64,000 bases of DNA. Origin: Paraglaciecola sp. GTDB lineage: Bacteria > Pseudomonadota > Gammaproteobacteria > Enterobacterales > Alteromonadaceae. Positions 46,633 to 56,102 of this stretch are shown piece by piece; position 1 is the first letter of the stretch; each line of letters opens with the position of its first letter. Position numbers and translations under genes: made by a program. The stretch is from the NCBI RefSeq assembly GCF_030730205.1, contig NZ_JANQVQ010000125.1:1-64000 (forward strand). Direction: 5' to 3'. The notes under the pieces are model-generated. The model saw nothing but the letters and a program-made list of their open reading frames with translations, was not told the origin of the DNA and ran no database searches.

Positions 46633-47204
46633 ACTTATTGCCTTGGCGTGAAGCCAAAAGAGTTGAAGAAAAACGCAATTATCTCACCATGCTGGCAGGT
46701 ATCGCTATTGTTGCCTTCGGATTAATGTTTGGGGTTGGCACGATTGTCGACAACATGATCACCAGCCAAAACCAACGTAATCAGTTTATCGATCAACAAA
46801 TTGTCGCTTTAGACGCACAAATTGAGAAGATTAAAAATATCAAAAAAGACAAACAAGCCATCGAGCAGCGCATGGCATTGATTGAGCAGTTAGAAGCCAG
46901 TCGTAATGCAGTGCCAAAGGTACTCGATGAACTGGTTCGTCTGGTACCGCCAGGGTTGTCCTTTCGTAGTTTTTCTCGTCGTGGCAACCAAGTTGAAGTC
47001 TTAGGGGTGAGTGAATCGAACAACAGACTTGCTGACTTTATGCGTCAACTTGAGCAATCAAACGTCTTTAGCAGTGGCGTACTGTCTTCCATCGTTGCAG
47101 ATACTTCTGCACTCGAAGCCGTCAGTGACTTTAAATTGACCTTTACGATCAATCCGAGTGTTGCACCAGATTTCTCTGCTGAAAACGTGGAGCCCAAAAA
47201 ATGA
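46620..47204 (+). CDS. pilN: type IV pilus assembly protein PilN
   Basis: This 194-residue protein begins INLLPWREAKR, the PilM-binding N-terminal motif, followed by one membrane helix (about 23-45), a coiled coil (about 48-85) and a ferredoxin-like periplasmic domain. It overlaps pilM by 13 bases and pilO by four. With PilO it forms the inner-membrane alignment ring of the pilus machine. Confidence 0.93.
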   Translation: MAHINLLPWREAKRVEEKRNYLTMLAGIAIVAFGLMFGVGTIVDNMITSQNQRNQFIDQQIVALDAQIEKIKNIKKDKQAIEQRMALIEQLEASRNAVPKVLDELVRLVPPGLSFRSFSRRGNQVEVLGVSESNNRLADFMRQLEQSNVFSSGVLSSIVADTSALEAVSDFKLTFTINPSVAPDFSAENVEPKK

Positions 47205-47824
47205 AATTTGATGTTAATAAACTGAAAGAAATCAATGAACTTGATTTTGAACAAATCGCAGTTTGGCCATTTGAAGTTAAAACTGTTGTGGCTGTTTTTG
47301 TGGCTATTATCGCTTTAGTTGGTGGGTACTACGGTTTAGTGAAGTCTAAATTGCCTTTGTTAGAAGCGGCGCAAAATCGTGAGGCTGAACTCAAGCAAAA
47401 CTATCAAGCTAAGTACCGTATTGCCGTTAATTTAAGCGCATATGAAGAGCAACTAGCTAGGTTACAAAATGATTTTTCATCGATGTTAAAATCACTGCCT
47501 ACCAGCAATGAAACCCCTGGTTTATTGGATGACATTACTTTGGTCGGCACCTCTGCTGGCCTGACTTTTAGACTACTGAACTGGCAAAAGGAAGTACCTA
47601 AAGAGTTTTATACTGAGTTACCCATACAAATGGAAGTGACCGGTGGTTACCATAACTTTGGCCAATTTGCCTCTGAAATTGCTGGTTTGCCGCGGATCGT
47701 TACGGTACACGACTTTGAAATTTCGCAAGAAGCCAATACCTTAAAACTCAAGTTACAAGCCAAGACCTATCGGACTGCAAAAGGTGATAACGAGCAAAAT
47801 ATTGGAAAGGAGCAAAACAAATGA
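47201..47824 (+). CDS. pilO: type IV pilus assembly protein PilO
   Basis: This 207-residue protein has a cytoplasmic N-terminus, one helix (about 27-47), a coiled coil and a periplasmic domain with YHNFGQFASEIAGLPRIVTVHDF, typical of PilO. It pairs with PilN. Overlaps by four bases on both sides indicate translational coupling. Confidence 0.93.
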   Translation: MKFDVNKLKEINELDFEQIAVWPFEVKTVVAVFVAIIALVGGYYGLVKSKLPLLEAAQNREAELKQNYQAKYRIAVNLSAYEEQLARLQNDFSSMLKSLPTSNETPGLLDDITLVGTSAGLTFRLLNWQKEVPKEFYTELPIQMEVTGGYHNFGQFASEIAGLPRIVTVHDFEISQEANTLKLKLQAKTYRTAKGDNEQNIGKEQNK

Positions 47825-48354
47825 GATGTCTAAGTGTATTTGCTCTTACACTAGTCCTTTGCGGCTGTAACGCAGGCATTGAAGATCTGCAAGTCTATAT
47901 CGCCGAGGTAAAACAAAATACTCCGGTTAATATTGAGCCTTATCCCGAATTTGAAGCAAAACCCACTTTTATTTATTCAGCCTTAGAATTGAGGAGTCCT
48001 TTTCAGCATCCAAGAAATATGGGAGTAGAAGTTAAACAAATTTCACAGCCAAATTGCGCGCAGCCTGATTTTTCTCGTAACAAACAGGCACTAGAAAAAT
48101 TCGGTATCGATGCATTAAGTGTTACCGGCTTTTTTACTTCAAATGGCAAAAAATGGGCACTGATACAATCTAATACTGGTAGTTTATTCAAAGTGACAAA
48201 AGGTGATTACCTTGGGTTATTTTTTGGAAAAATTGATTCGATCAACAATGGCGTAGTTTCGTTCACTGAAATGCTGCCCGATGGTGCTGGCTGTTGGCAG
48301 AAAAAGCAGGCCACTCTCACCATGCTTTCAAAGGCAGGAGAAAAAAATGTCTAA
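47821..48354 (+). CDS. pilP: type IV pilus lipoprotein PilP
   Basis: This 177-residue lipoprotein has a lipobox VLCGC with Cys16 and a beta-rich C-terminal domain (about 75-170, with ALIQSNTGSLFKVTKGDYLG) that binds the secretin PilQ. It connects the PilNO ring to the outer membrane. Its end overlaps the pilQ start by eight bases. Confidence 0.93.
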   Translation: MRCLSVFALTLVLCGCNAGIEDLQVYIAEVKQNTPVNIEPYPEFEAKPTFIYSALELRSPFQHPRNMGVEVKQISQPNCAQPDFSRNKQALEKFGIDALSVTGFFTSNGKKWALIQSNTGSLFKVTKGDYLGLFFGKIDSINNGVVSFTEMLPDGAGCWQKKQATLTMLSKAGEKNV

Positions 48355-50110
48355 ATATTCTACTTTTAATGTTCAGTCTTTAATCGCAAAACCAGTTTTG
48401 AAATGGTCCATAGGTTTATTGCTTTCGGTTTGGACTTTTAGCGTACTAAGCCAAGAAAGCGGTGTTGTATTAGTCGACACAGACAAACAAGCCAGCAGTG
48501 TTTTTAGCTCTGAATTACAAGATATTCAGTTCAAACGTATGCCCAACGGCGGAGCACAAACTACGTTAGTTTTTAGCAACAGTAATTTCCAGATGCAATT
48601 AAGCAAAGCAAATAACAAACTTACCCTGTTATTACCGACCACGCAATTGGCTAAAGAACAGCTGTATAAACTTGATGTCATTGATTTTGCGACACCTGTT
48701 TCAATGCTTGAAACCTATCAACAAAAAGCCAGCAGCAAAGTGGAATTTGCACTGGTAGATGAAGTGAGTTTTCGCCATCAAAAATCTGGCAACAATTTGA
48801 TTATCAATATTGAAAAGATGAGCGAAAAAGTTAAAAGCACGGAAAACAGCAAATTTGCGGGCGAACCTATCTCTTTAGATTTTCAAGACGTTCCCGTCAG
48901 ACAAGTACTACAAATTATTTCTCAGGTTAACGGGTTCAACTTGGTCACCACGGATACGGTTACTGGCAATGTTACCATCAGCTTATCTGGCGTACCTTGG
49001 GATCAAGCATTAGACATGATCTTGAAAATTAAAGGACTTGATAAACGCTTGGAAGGCAACATTTTACTTATCGCACCAACCGAAGAGTTAACTGCTCGTG
49101 AGACTCAACAGCTGCAGGCAAAACAACAAGTAGCAGAGCTTGCACCACTGGTTTCAACCAATATTCAAATTAACTACGCTAAAGCAATTGATATGGCGAG
49201 TATTTTGAAAAATGCTGAAAACACGGTACTCACTCCCCGTGGTACTGTTTCAGTAGATGATCGCACAAACACATTATTGTTGCGCGACACACAGTTATCT
49301 ATTGATGAAGCCAAAGCACTGATAACAGCCCTTGATATACCGATTAAACAAGTACTGATTGAATCAAGAATGGTGACTGTTCGCGACAATGCGGGTCAAC
49401 AACTTGGCGTGCGCTGGGGGTTTAGTGATAAACAAGATGACAACGGTATTTCAGGCTCGTTAACCGGTGCAGAAACGATTGCAGGCGGCACTATTCCGTC
49501 ATTGAGCGACAGACTCAATGTGAATTTACCAGTGGCTAATCCAGCAGGAAGAATCGGTTTACAAGTCGCAAGATTAGTAGATGGCACGATATTGGACCTA
49601 GAACTGTCTGCCTTAGAATCGGAAAACAAGGGCGAAATTATTGCGAGCCCACGTATTACAGTGGCCAATCAGCACGAAGCTTACATCGAGCAAGGTACAG
49701 AAATCCCTTATGTGCAATCAACCTCAAGCGGTGCGACTTCGGTAGAATTTAAAAAAGCGGTACTGAGTTTAAAGGTCACGCCTCATGTCACCCCAGATAA
49801 CCGTATTATTTTGGATTTGGTGGTAACTCAAGATACTCGTGGCGATACTGTTTCTACTTCTACAGGCCCAGCGGTGGCGATAGATACACAAGAAATCAGC
49901 ACTCAGGTCTTGGTAGAAAATGGAGAAACTATTGTACTAGGTGGAATTTTTCAGCAAACTACGGCAGATGACATTTCTAAAGTGCCCCTTTTAGGTGACT
50001 TACCTGTACTAGGACACTTATTCAAAAACACCTCTGTTAGAAACGAAAAACGGGAGTTATTGATTTTTGTGACACCCAAGATTTTGACGGATAATTTACG
50101 TACACAGTAA
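48347..50110 (+). CDS. pilQ: type IV pilus secretin PilQ
   Basis: From the ATG at 48347, with AGGAG seven bases upstream, it has 587 residues. After the signal peptide (about 1-36) comes one AMIN-like domain, then the secretin/TonB short N-terminal domain (DFQDVPVRQVLQIISQV), the N1 region and the secretin core ending NEKRELLIFVTPKIL. It forms the outer-membrane pore of type IV pili. It is on the short side, with only one AMIN domain. A frame open upstream to 48281 lies inside pilP and is unlikely. Confidence 0.93.
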   Translation: MSKYSTFNVQSLIAKPVLKWSIGLLLSVWTFSVLSQESGVVLVDTDKQASSVFSSELQDIQFKRMPNGGAQTTLVFSNSNFQMQLSKANNKLTLLLPTTQLAKEQLYKLDVIDFATPVSMLETYQQKASSKVEFALVDEVSFRHQKSGNNLIINIEKMSEKVKSTENSKFAGEPISLDFQDVPVRQVLQIISQVNGFNLVTTDTVTGNVTISLSGVPWDQALDMILKIKGLDKRLEGNILLIAPTEELTARETQQLQAKQQVAELAPLVSTNIQINYAKAIDMASILKNAENTVLTPRGTVSVDDRTNTLLLRDTQLSIDEAKALITALDIPIKQVLIESRMVTVRDNAGQQLGVRWGFSDKQDDNGISGSLTGAETIAGGTIPSLSDRLNVNLPVANPAGRIGLQVARLVDGTILDLELSALESENKGEIIASPRITVANQHEAYIEQGTEIPYVQSTSSGATSVEFKKAVLSLKVTPHVTPDNRIILDLVVTQDTRGDTVSTSTGPAVAIDTQEISTQVLVENGETIVLGGIFQQTTADDISKVPLLGDLPVLGHLFKNTSVRNEKRELLIFVTPKILTDNLRTQ

Positions 50111-50156
50111 ACAATTGTTGAAAACGGAACTTTTAACATATATAAAACATTAAATT

Positions 50157-50189
50157 AGCTGTCTAAGCGTATGATTAGACAGCTTTTTT
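50157..50189 (+). terminator. terminator of the pilMNOPQ operon
   Basis: A perfect 10-base stem AGCTGTCTAA/TTAGACAGCT with an 8-base loop is followed by TTTTT. It separates pilQ from aroK, so aroK must have its own promoter in 50190-50340. Confidence 0.85.
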
Positions 50190-50340
50190 AATGCTAAATT
50201 AACAAAGCTTGCAAAATTCGGGGTAAAACTGAGATAATCACGCCCTCGAAATTTCAACGAGGTCTGGTTAATCCATAAAAGGGTAGCCGCACAAACCATT
50301 TCTACCCCTTAAATAAACATAATTGTGAATAAAGCAAAAA

Positions 50341-50856
50341 ATGGCTGAAAAACGTAATATCTTTTTAATAGGCCCCATGGGAGCTGGTAAAAGCACCATC
50401 GGTAGGCATCTCGCAGATGAACTCCATTTAGAGTTCTTCGACTCAGATCAAGAAATTGAAAAACGCACCGGTGCAGATATCGCTTGGATCTTTGATATCG
50501 AGGGTGAAGAAGGATTTCGTGCACGCGAAGAAACCGTGATCAATGACCTGACTGATAAACAAGGCATTGTTCTCGCTACTGGTGGTGGTTCTGTGGTTAG
50601 TAAAGCGGTAAGAAACCGTTTGTCAGCCCGCGGAATAGTTGTTTATTTACAAACAACCATAGACAAACAAGTCGCCAGAACCCAAAGAGACAAACGCCGT
50701 CCACTGCTGCAAAATGATGATCCAGAAGCAGTACTTCGTCGTTTAGCGGAAGAACGCAATCCGATGTATGAAGATGCAGCTGATTATGTCGTTGATACTG
50801 ATGACCAAAGTGCTCGCGCTGTGGCCAACCAGATAATCGAGAAAATCGGTCTGTAA
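50341..50856 (+). CDS. aroK: shikimate kinase
   Basis: This 171-residue cytosolic kinase has the Walker A motif GPMGAGKST (about 11-19), [15 protein letters not shown] and the GGGSV region (LATGGGSVV), and phosphorylates shikimate in the aromatic amino-acid pathway. It is followed 28 bases later by aroB, as in E. coli. The ribosome-binding site before the ATG is weak. Confidence 0.95.
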   Translation: MAEKRNIFLIGPMGAGKSTIGRHLADELHLEFFDSDQEIEKRTGADIAWIFDIEGEEGFRAREETVINDLTDKQGIVLATGGGSVVSKAVRNRLSARGIVVYLQTTIDKQVARTQRDKRRPLLQNDDPEAVLRRLAEERNPMYEDAADYVVDTDDQSARAVANQIIEKIGL

Positions 50857-50884
50857 ACCTGTAGAAAAATAGAGAGCTACGCTT

Positions 50885-51952
50885 ATGGCAACAATTTCTG
50901 TTGAGTTGGGTGAGCGTAGCTACCCCATCTTTATCAATGCTGATTTACTTAAACAACCCGATCTGATTCTTCCCTATTTGAAGACTAAAACCGTGGTAGT
51001 TGTGACCAACGATGTTGTTGAGCCGCTGTATTATCCTCTACTTTTGAATGCGTTGCAGGGCTGCCAGGTCAGTAAAATTGTTATCCCTGACGGAGAGGAA
51101 CATAAAACCCTAGCAACTTTCGAATTCGTTAGCTCCAAATTATTAGAAATGTCTGCTGCGCGTGATACCACCATCATTGCACTTGGTGGCGGTGTAGTAG
51201 GTGATTTAACCGGCTTTGTTGCGGCCTGTTTTCAACGCGGTATACCTTTTATTCAGATCCCAACCACTTTACTGTCACAGGTTGATTCGTCGGTAGGAGG
51301 CAAAACAGCGGTAAATCATCCTCTAGGTAAAAATATGATCGGGGCTTTTTATCAGCCTCAAGCCGTTTTTATCGACACTAACTCCTTACACACCTTACCA
51401 GAACGAGAATTTTCAGCCGGTATGGCTGAGGTGATTAAATATGGGGTTATTTATGATGCCGACTTTTTTAGTTGGTTAGAACAAAACCAAGATCGCATAA
51501 AGGCGAAAGATACCGATGCTTTGCAACATTTAATTGCGCGTTGCTGTGAAATCAAAGCGGAAGTTGTTGCTATTGATGAACGGGAATCTGGTTTACGCGC
51601 CCTACTCAACTTAGGTCATACTTTTGGTCACGCGATTGAAGCTGAGCAAGGTTATGGTAACTGGCTGCATGGCGAAGCGGTAGCAACGGGCATCGTTCTT
51701 GCTAGTGAAGTAGCTACTAAGATGAACTGGCTCGATGCGTCAGATTACCGACGAATTGAAACCTTGATAAGCAGTTTTGATCTACCGATAAAAGCACCTC
51801 AAGACATGAACTATGAATGTTTTATGCAGCATATGCGTCATGACAAAAAAGTGCAGGCAGGTAAGCTAAACTTCATTATTCCTACTGGAATAGGCCAAGC
51901 AAAAGTCACTAATCAAGTATCCGAAGAGGTACTTCGCGCCGTTCTTTCTTAG
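50885..51952 (+). CDS. aroB: 3-dehydroquinate synthase
   Basis: This 355-residue NAD- and metal-dependent enzyme makes 3-dehydroquinate from DAHP. Its signatures are PDGEEHKTL, LGGGVVGDLTGFVA, GKNMIGAFYQP and the metal-binding histidines in LGHTFGHAIE. The length is typical. It follows aroK and precedes damX. Confidence 0.96.
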   Translation: MATISVELGERSYPIFINADLLKQPDLILPYLKTKTVVVVTNDVVEPLYYPLLLNALQGCQVSKIVIPDGEEHKTLATFEFVSSKLLEMSAARDTTIIALGGGVVGDLTGFVAACFQRGIPFIQIPTTLLSQVDSSVGGKTAVNHPLGKNMIGAFYQPQAVFIDTNSLHTLPEREFSAGMAEVIKYGVIYDADFFSWLEQNQDRIKAKDTDALQHLIARCCEIKAEVVAIDERESGLRALLNLGHTFGHAIEAEQGYGNWLHGEAVATGIVLASEVATKMNWLDASDYRRIETLISSFDLPIKAPQDMNYECFMQHMRHDKKVQAGKLNFIIPTGIGQAKVTNQVSEEVLRAVLS

Positions 51953-51986
51953 TAAATACTACTCCCGAATCAATAAAGGGAGTTTG

Positions 51987-53438
51987 ATGACTAATGATGA
52001 GAACAGTATGGCGACTTCCGATCTACAAGACCGATTAGAGTATTTAGTAAGCTATTCATCACAGCTAATGTTCATTAGCTCAGACGTAGCAAAACAATCA
52101 AACATACTTGATACCTTCATCGCAAAATCAACGGAACAAATTGAAGTCGCTTTAATTGCGGCTTCTACCACTACCCCCTTAGCTAAATATCGTGAGAAAC
52201 TTTACCAGCAGTTGGTGAGTCAAACTAAATCAGCTGACTTCAATCGGCCACTAAATCAGTTGTTAGCCGAACTTAATCATCATGATGGTCCAATTATTAT
52301 CAGTGTAAGTAAGGCTGAAAACTTGCCTGATAAACTGGTAAAAGAGTTATGGGAGCTGGTACTTCAAAGCCGCTTTACCAACAACAAACAGCACCTTAAT
52401 ATTTTATTATTTGCTCAAGCATCGTGGGCGAGAGATACGCAAAAATTACTAGGTGGTAAATCGGGTGACAAACCCTTACTTATTAACACCAGTACTAGCG
52501 TAGATTCGTTGCAGACTGAATTAAGCTCTGATCTCGATAAACTCATTGCTTTAAAGCGTAAAAAATTTGCTGAACGTTTACAGCAAAGGGCAAACGAACC
52601 CCAAACACAAGCAGTATTCTTAAAACGCAAAGGTGTGATTGGGGCGTTTATTCTCATCTTTATTGCCCTTTTTATGGCGATACTGAGCTGGCAATATCCC
52701 GAGGCATTACAATCCGTCTTAAATCTTAGCCACGATAAACCCGCAAGCCTACCTGAGTCATCTGAAACTGAAGCATCAGTTAATAGACAGCTAGCAGCTA
52801 GTAAAGACTTACCCGCAAGCAGTGACATGCTAGCAGAACAGCCGATTTTGAGTGAAGAGACTGACAAAATTGAAACATCATTGTCCCCACAAAGTGAGTC
52901 TACTGCCGATCCACTCGTGACCGATTGGCAAACGGCGATAGCCCAAGTTGAAGAGAGCTCAACACAATTTTTATACGAAAAATCAAGCCAACTTAATCGA
53001 GAAGAAAGTAGCGAGTCAATTGAGCTTGATGGCCCACTTGCCAGCCTACCTCAGATGAGTGATGTTCAGCCTTCAGTTGTGCAGTCAAATATTGCAACAC
53101 AGCAAATCGCATCGCCTGAGTATGACATGGAGCAAGCCACTCTCTCTGCACCAGAGTCATTACTGAGCGGCACTTACTATATTCAGCTTTTAGCCATGGC
53201 CGACAAAGACTTACTGCAGAAAAATATCAGTGAACAAAATCTTACCGATCAAACATGGGTGTATGAAACGCAACGATTTGGTGGAAATTGGTATGTATTA
53301 GTCATGCAGCAAAGTTATGCAAGTTTTGCTGCAGCTAAAGCAGGACTAGAATCCTTAGCGACAAATTTGCAAGCTCAATCTCCGTTTGTGAAGTCTGCGA
53401 ATGTAATACAACAGGAAATAGCGTCAAACTTGCGATAA
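51987..53438 (+). CDS. damX: DamX-like SPOR-domain cell division protein
   Basis: From the ATG at 51987 (GGGAG upstream; an in-frame TTG lies at 51984) it has 483 residues. The cytoplasmic part (about 1-212) looks like a degenerate ExeA/AAA fold, with PIIISVSKAENLPDKL. A single helix (about 214-236) crosses the membrane, then an acidic Ser/Thr linker leads to a C-terminal SPOR domain (about 388-470) with YYIQLLAM and WYVLVMQQSY, which binds denuded septal glycan. The order aroB-damX-dam matches E. coli. Confidence 0.9.
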   Translation: MTNDENSMATSDLQDRLEYLVSYSSQLMFISSDVAKQSNILDTFIAKSTEQIEVALIAASTTTPLAKYREKLYQQLVSQTKSADFNRPLNQLLAELNHHDGPIIISVSKAENLPDKLVKELWELVLQSRFTNNKQHLNILLFAQASWARDTQKLLGGKSGDKPLLINTSTSVDSLQTELSSDLDKLIALKRKKFAERLQQRANEPQTQAVFLKRKGVIGAFILIFIALFMAILSWQYPEALQSVLNLSHDKPASLPESSETEASVNRQLAASKDLPASSDMLAEQPILSEETDKIETSLSPQSESTADPLVTDWQTAIAQVEESSTQFLYEKSSQLNREESSESIELDGPLASLPQMSDVQPSVVQSNIATQQIASPEYDMEQATLSAPESLLSGTYYIQLLAMADKDLLQKNISEQNLTDQTWVYETQRFGGNWYVLVMQQSYASFAAAKAGLESLATNLQAQSPFVKSANVIQQEIASNLR

Positions 53439-53520
53439 TTTATTGGTGTTTCGCCAGATGGTCGTTACAATTCGCGGGCGTTTTATCATTTTCCTTTGTT
53501 AGGCAGCAGTATTAGTCACT

Positions 53521-54345
53521 ATGGCGTTAAAAAAAAATAGAGCATTCCTAAAATGGGCAGGTGGAAAATACAGTTTAATTGAAGCTATAACCGCAAAGTT
53601 ACCCTACGCGAATAAGTTGATTGAGCCCTTTGTGGGTGCCGGTTCAGTTTTTTTAAATACGCAATATCCTAAATATCTATTAAACGATATCAATCCGGAT
53701 TTAATTAACCTCTATAAAATAATTCAGAAACGTGCTGACCACTACATCGCAGACAGTGCCAGTTTATTTGTAGCAAGTAATAATTGTGAGACGCGGTATT
53801 ATGCCTTGCGTGAGAAATTTAATCTCAGCACTGATCGGTATGAAAGAGCGGTTATTTTTCTTTATCTAAACCGCTTTGGCTACAACGGACTGTGCCGTTA
53901 TAATCAAAAAGGCATATTTAATGTGCCTTTTGGCCGTTACAAAGCCCCTTACTTTCCGCTAAAAGAAATCTTATTTTTTGCAGAAAAATCGCAGCAAGCG
54001 GTCTTTACCTGCTTACCCTTTGAGCATGTTTTTTCGCGTTCTCGTTTAGGCTCTGTGATTTACTGTGATCCACCTTACGCACCGATTAGTCAAACGGCAA
54101 AGTTCAATAGCTATGCTAGCGGCGGGTTTTCCCTAAGCAGTCAAAATGTGTTAGCTAAGCTAGCCGAAAAATCAGGGTATGAGCGTAATATCCCTGTACT
54201 GATTAGTAACCACGATACCCCCTTTACCCGTGAGATATATCAACAGGCTCGATTAACAGAATTACAAGTTAGTCGTTTTATAAGTCAAAGTGGCGGCACA
54301 CGTAATAAAGTAGGAGAACTGCTGGCTCTATATCAGGCTGATTAA
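53521..54345 (+). CDS. dam: DNA adenine methylase (GATC)
   Basis: This 274-residue enzyme has the SAM motif FLKWAGGK, IEPFVGAGSVF and the catalytic DPPY (CDPPYAP), all typical of the alpha-class Dam family. It methylates adenine in GATC for mismatch repair and replication timing. It follows damX as in E. coli. The 82-base gap before it could carry a promoter. Confidence 0.95.
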   Translation: MALKKNRAFLKWAGGKYSLIEAITAKLPYANKLIEPFVGAGSVFLNTQYPKYLLNDINPDLINLYKIIQKRADHYIADSASLFVASNNCETRYYALREKFNLSTDRYERAVIFLYLNRFGYNGLCRYNQKGIFNVPFGRYKAPYFPLKEILFFAEKSQQAVFTCLPFEHVFSRSRLGSVIYCDPPYAPISQTAKFNSYASGGFSLSSQNVLAKLAEKSGYERNIPVLISNHDTPFTREIYQQARLTELQVSRFISQSGGTRNKVGELLALYQAD

Positions 54346-54390
54346 ACCTTATTGAAATAATGATTTATGCAGCGATACCGCCAAAGGACA

Positions 54391-54600
54391 CTAGTTGGGT
54401 ACGATATAAGACACTAAAAAGATAAGCCCAATTATAAACAGCAAGACAAAGATTACCCCTACCACGATATACGGAATAATGGATTGTTGTTGAAAATCTC
54501 GCTCTCTGTTTTTAGCGCTTTGCACGCCAAAAGCACTAGCAGCAACGCTCTTGACTATATCAAATAGGGAGGTTTTTTGCGGCTTGTTCGAACTTGCCAT
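54391..54600 (-). CDS. DUF2970 small membrane protein
   Basis: From the ATG at 54600 it has 69 residues: a cytoplasmic part with SLFDIVKSVAASAFGVQSAKNRERDFQ, the DUF2970 signature, then one membrane helix (about 43-66). Its function is unknown. It starts eight bases after the stop of the next upstream minus-strand gene, and the pair sits between dam and rpe, where E. coli has no gene. Confidence 0.82.
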   Translation of the reverse strand: MASSNKPQKTSLFDIVKSVAASAFGVQSAKNRERDFQQQSIIPYIVVGVIFVLLFIIGLIFLVSYIVPN

Positions 54601-54607
54601 GATGGCC

Positions 54608-54913
54608 CTAAGCCGCTGGTTTGTTTTTAGGTGCTTCAGTTTGACGAGACAGTAGCTCAAGCAAATCTAAAAAATGGAACTGATAAGAATTTGACCGACC
54701 ACTGACCCATGATAACCAACTAACTTGTTCAACATTTGATGTTGCGCACCGATTAATAGGGTGACTCATTGGTAGCTCACTCGCAAAGACAACATCTTCA
54801 GAGCAATCACAAACTGCAACACCATCGTCTGCCGTTGGAAATTGTGCATAACTGAGCATCACCGTTAGGATACCAGCACTCAGGATGAATAACATTTTTG
54901 ACTTCCTGATCAT
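54608..54913 (-). CDS. small exported protein of unknown function
   Basis: From the ATG at 54913, with GGAG eight bases upstream, it has 101 residues. The signal peptide is hydrophobic to about residue 23. The mature part has a CDCSED motif and a further Cys but no family I recognise. An in-frame start at 54961 is less supported. It appears co-transcribed with the DUF2970 gene. Confidence 0.6.
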   Translation of the reverse strand: MIRKSKMLFILSAGILTVMLSYAQFPTADDGVAVCDCSEDVVFASELPMSHPINRCATSNVEQVSWLSWVSGRSNSYQFHFLDLLELLSRQTEAPKNKPAA

Positions 54914-55064
54914 CACGTTAGCTCCGTTTGAAATACTTTGTTGCATTATACTGATGTACAAAACTTCAACAAGGTAACTTTACCGTAATTACATGTCCGT
55001 TCATCTCATGTTCAGTTTAGCAACTAGCATCGCCATCGTTTTGTTACAGCCCGATATTTCAGAC

Positions 55065-55096
55065 AAAAAAATACCAGCATCAAAGCTGGTATTTTT
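55065..55096 (-). terminator. terminator of the TorF-type gene
   Basis: A perfect 10-base stem AAATACCAGC/GCTGGTATTT with a 6-base loop lies 33 bases after the stop of the outer-membrane protein gene. On the minus strand it ends in a run of seven T. Confidence 0.85.
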
Positions 55097-55126
55097 CTGA
55101 TTAAGCCAAATTGGTTAAATCAATAA

Positions 55127-55780
55127 TTAGAAGCTCGTGCCCCAGCTTACAACTAATTTCAAATCGTCGTCACCAGATTCTTCTTCAGCTTGTGAGATTG
55201 AAAAAGTGAAATCGCCTTTGCTGATGTCTGCTTGGATATGTGAATAGTCACCATCGCTGCCAGCATCAAAGTCATAATAACCAGCAGTTAAGCCCAAACT
55301 AAAATCGTTTGGTAAGTCAAAGCCGTAGCTTACGTGGTAATACATATCGCCTGTATCAAATGCAGAACCTTCGTCAACTTGGCTGTTGATAGTATAAGCT
55401 ACGCCGAAACCGAAAGCGCCAACACCGCCATTGAAGTAAATCTCACCGAAGTCAGAATCAGTAAGATCCGAGTAGTTGTAGTAAATGTAACCAACATCAT
55501 AGGTGAAATCATCACCACCGCTAAAACCTAAATAGAAATCAGCTTCGGCGCCAGCACCTTCACTTAAAGAACCAATCCAAGTTCCAGCATAAAAGCCGCT
55601 TTCGTCTGCGTAATCTAAACCACCAGATACAGAAGCTGAATCGCCACTCTGGCTTACACCACGCCATAAGTAATTGCTGGTCGCACCGATGTTGGCACTC
55701 ACTTCAGCAGAAGCAAACTGACTGAATCCTGATGCAGCTAGTAGAGAGGCAGCGATAACGCTTAGTTTTAAAGTTTTCAT
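55127..55780 (-). CDS. TorF family putative porin (TIGR02001-like)
   Basis: This 217-residue protein has a signal peptide ending FASAE and a barrel with SANIGATSNYLWRGVSQS, the family's start motif, then repeated Y.G.W and D.GY.YY strands and a terminal Phe (WGTSF). It is rich in Gly, Asp and Ser. The group is annotated as TorF outer-membrane protein or porin-like; the substrate is not known. It has its own promoter region and terminator, so it is a single-gene insertion in the dam-rpe block. Confidence 0.85.
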   Translation of the reverse strand: MKTLKLSVIAASLLAASGFSQFASAEVSANIGATSNYLWRGVSQSGDSASVSGGLDYADESGFYAGTWIGSLSEGAGAEADFYLGFSGGDDFTYDVGYIYYNYSDLTDSDFGEIYFNGGVGAFGFGVAYTINSQVDEGSAFDTGDMYYHVSYGFDLPNDFSLGLTAGYYDFDAGSDGDYSHIQADISKGDFTFSISQAEEESGDDDLKLVVSWGTSF

Positions 55781-56102
55781 GTGTGTACTCCAGTTTTATT
55801 TATAATACTTTCAGTGTGTTAACTTCTGATTCTGTCGTTATTTTTGTATTTTTATTTCACTTGTAACGCAAATCTAATGCCTAAAAATAGTTGATCTAGG
55901 CTTAATAAAAAAAACAAAGTAAACTACTGATTTATATCGATAATTTATTTTACTTTTTTATTTTGGCCAGATTTTAGCCTAAACAAATGCGCCTTCTTTG
56001 CACCAATTTGCAACATAAGGGCCTTGATGGTGCAAACCTTGAGTCTAGGTAAATAGGCGTTTTTTCTGTAAAGTAGGGGTTTTAGATTTGACGAGACAAA
56101 GC
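55781..56102. promoter_or_regulatory. 322-base divergent region between TorF-type gene and rpe
   Basis: No gene is seen. The region is very AT-rich (55800-55970). It has TTAGCCTAAACAAA (55974-55987), similar to the end of the intergenic element copy A (16243-16257), and a 9-base inverted repeat TTTGCACCA/TGGTGCAAA (55997-56005 and 56028-56036) with a 22-base spacer, close before rpe. This could be a leader hairpin or a repressor site. Confidence 0.4.

Noticed and set aside
55997-56036. NtrC site before rpe
   Set aside because: The arms TTTGCACCA/TGGTGCAAA resemble NtrC halves, but the 22-base spacer is far longer than the short spacer of NtrC sites.
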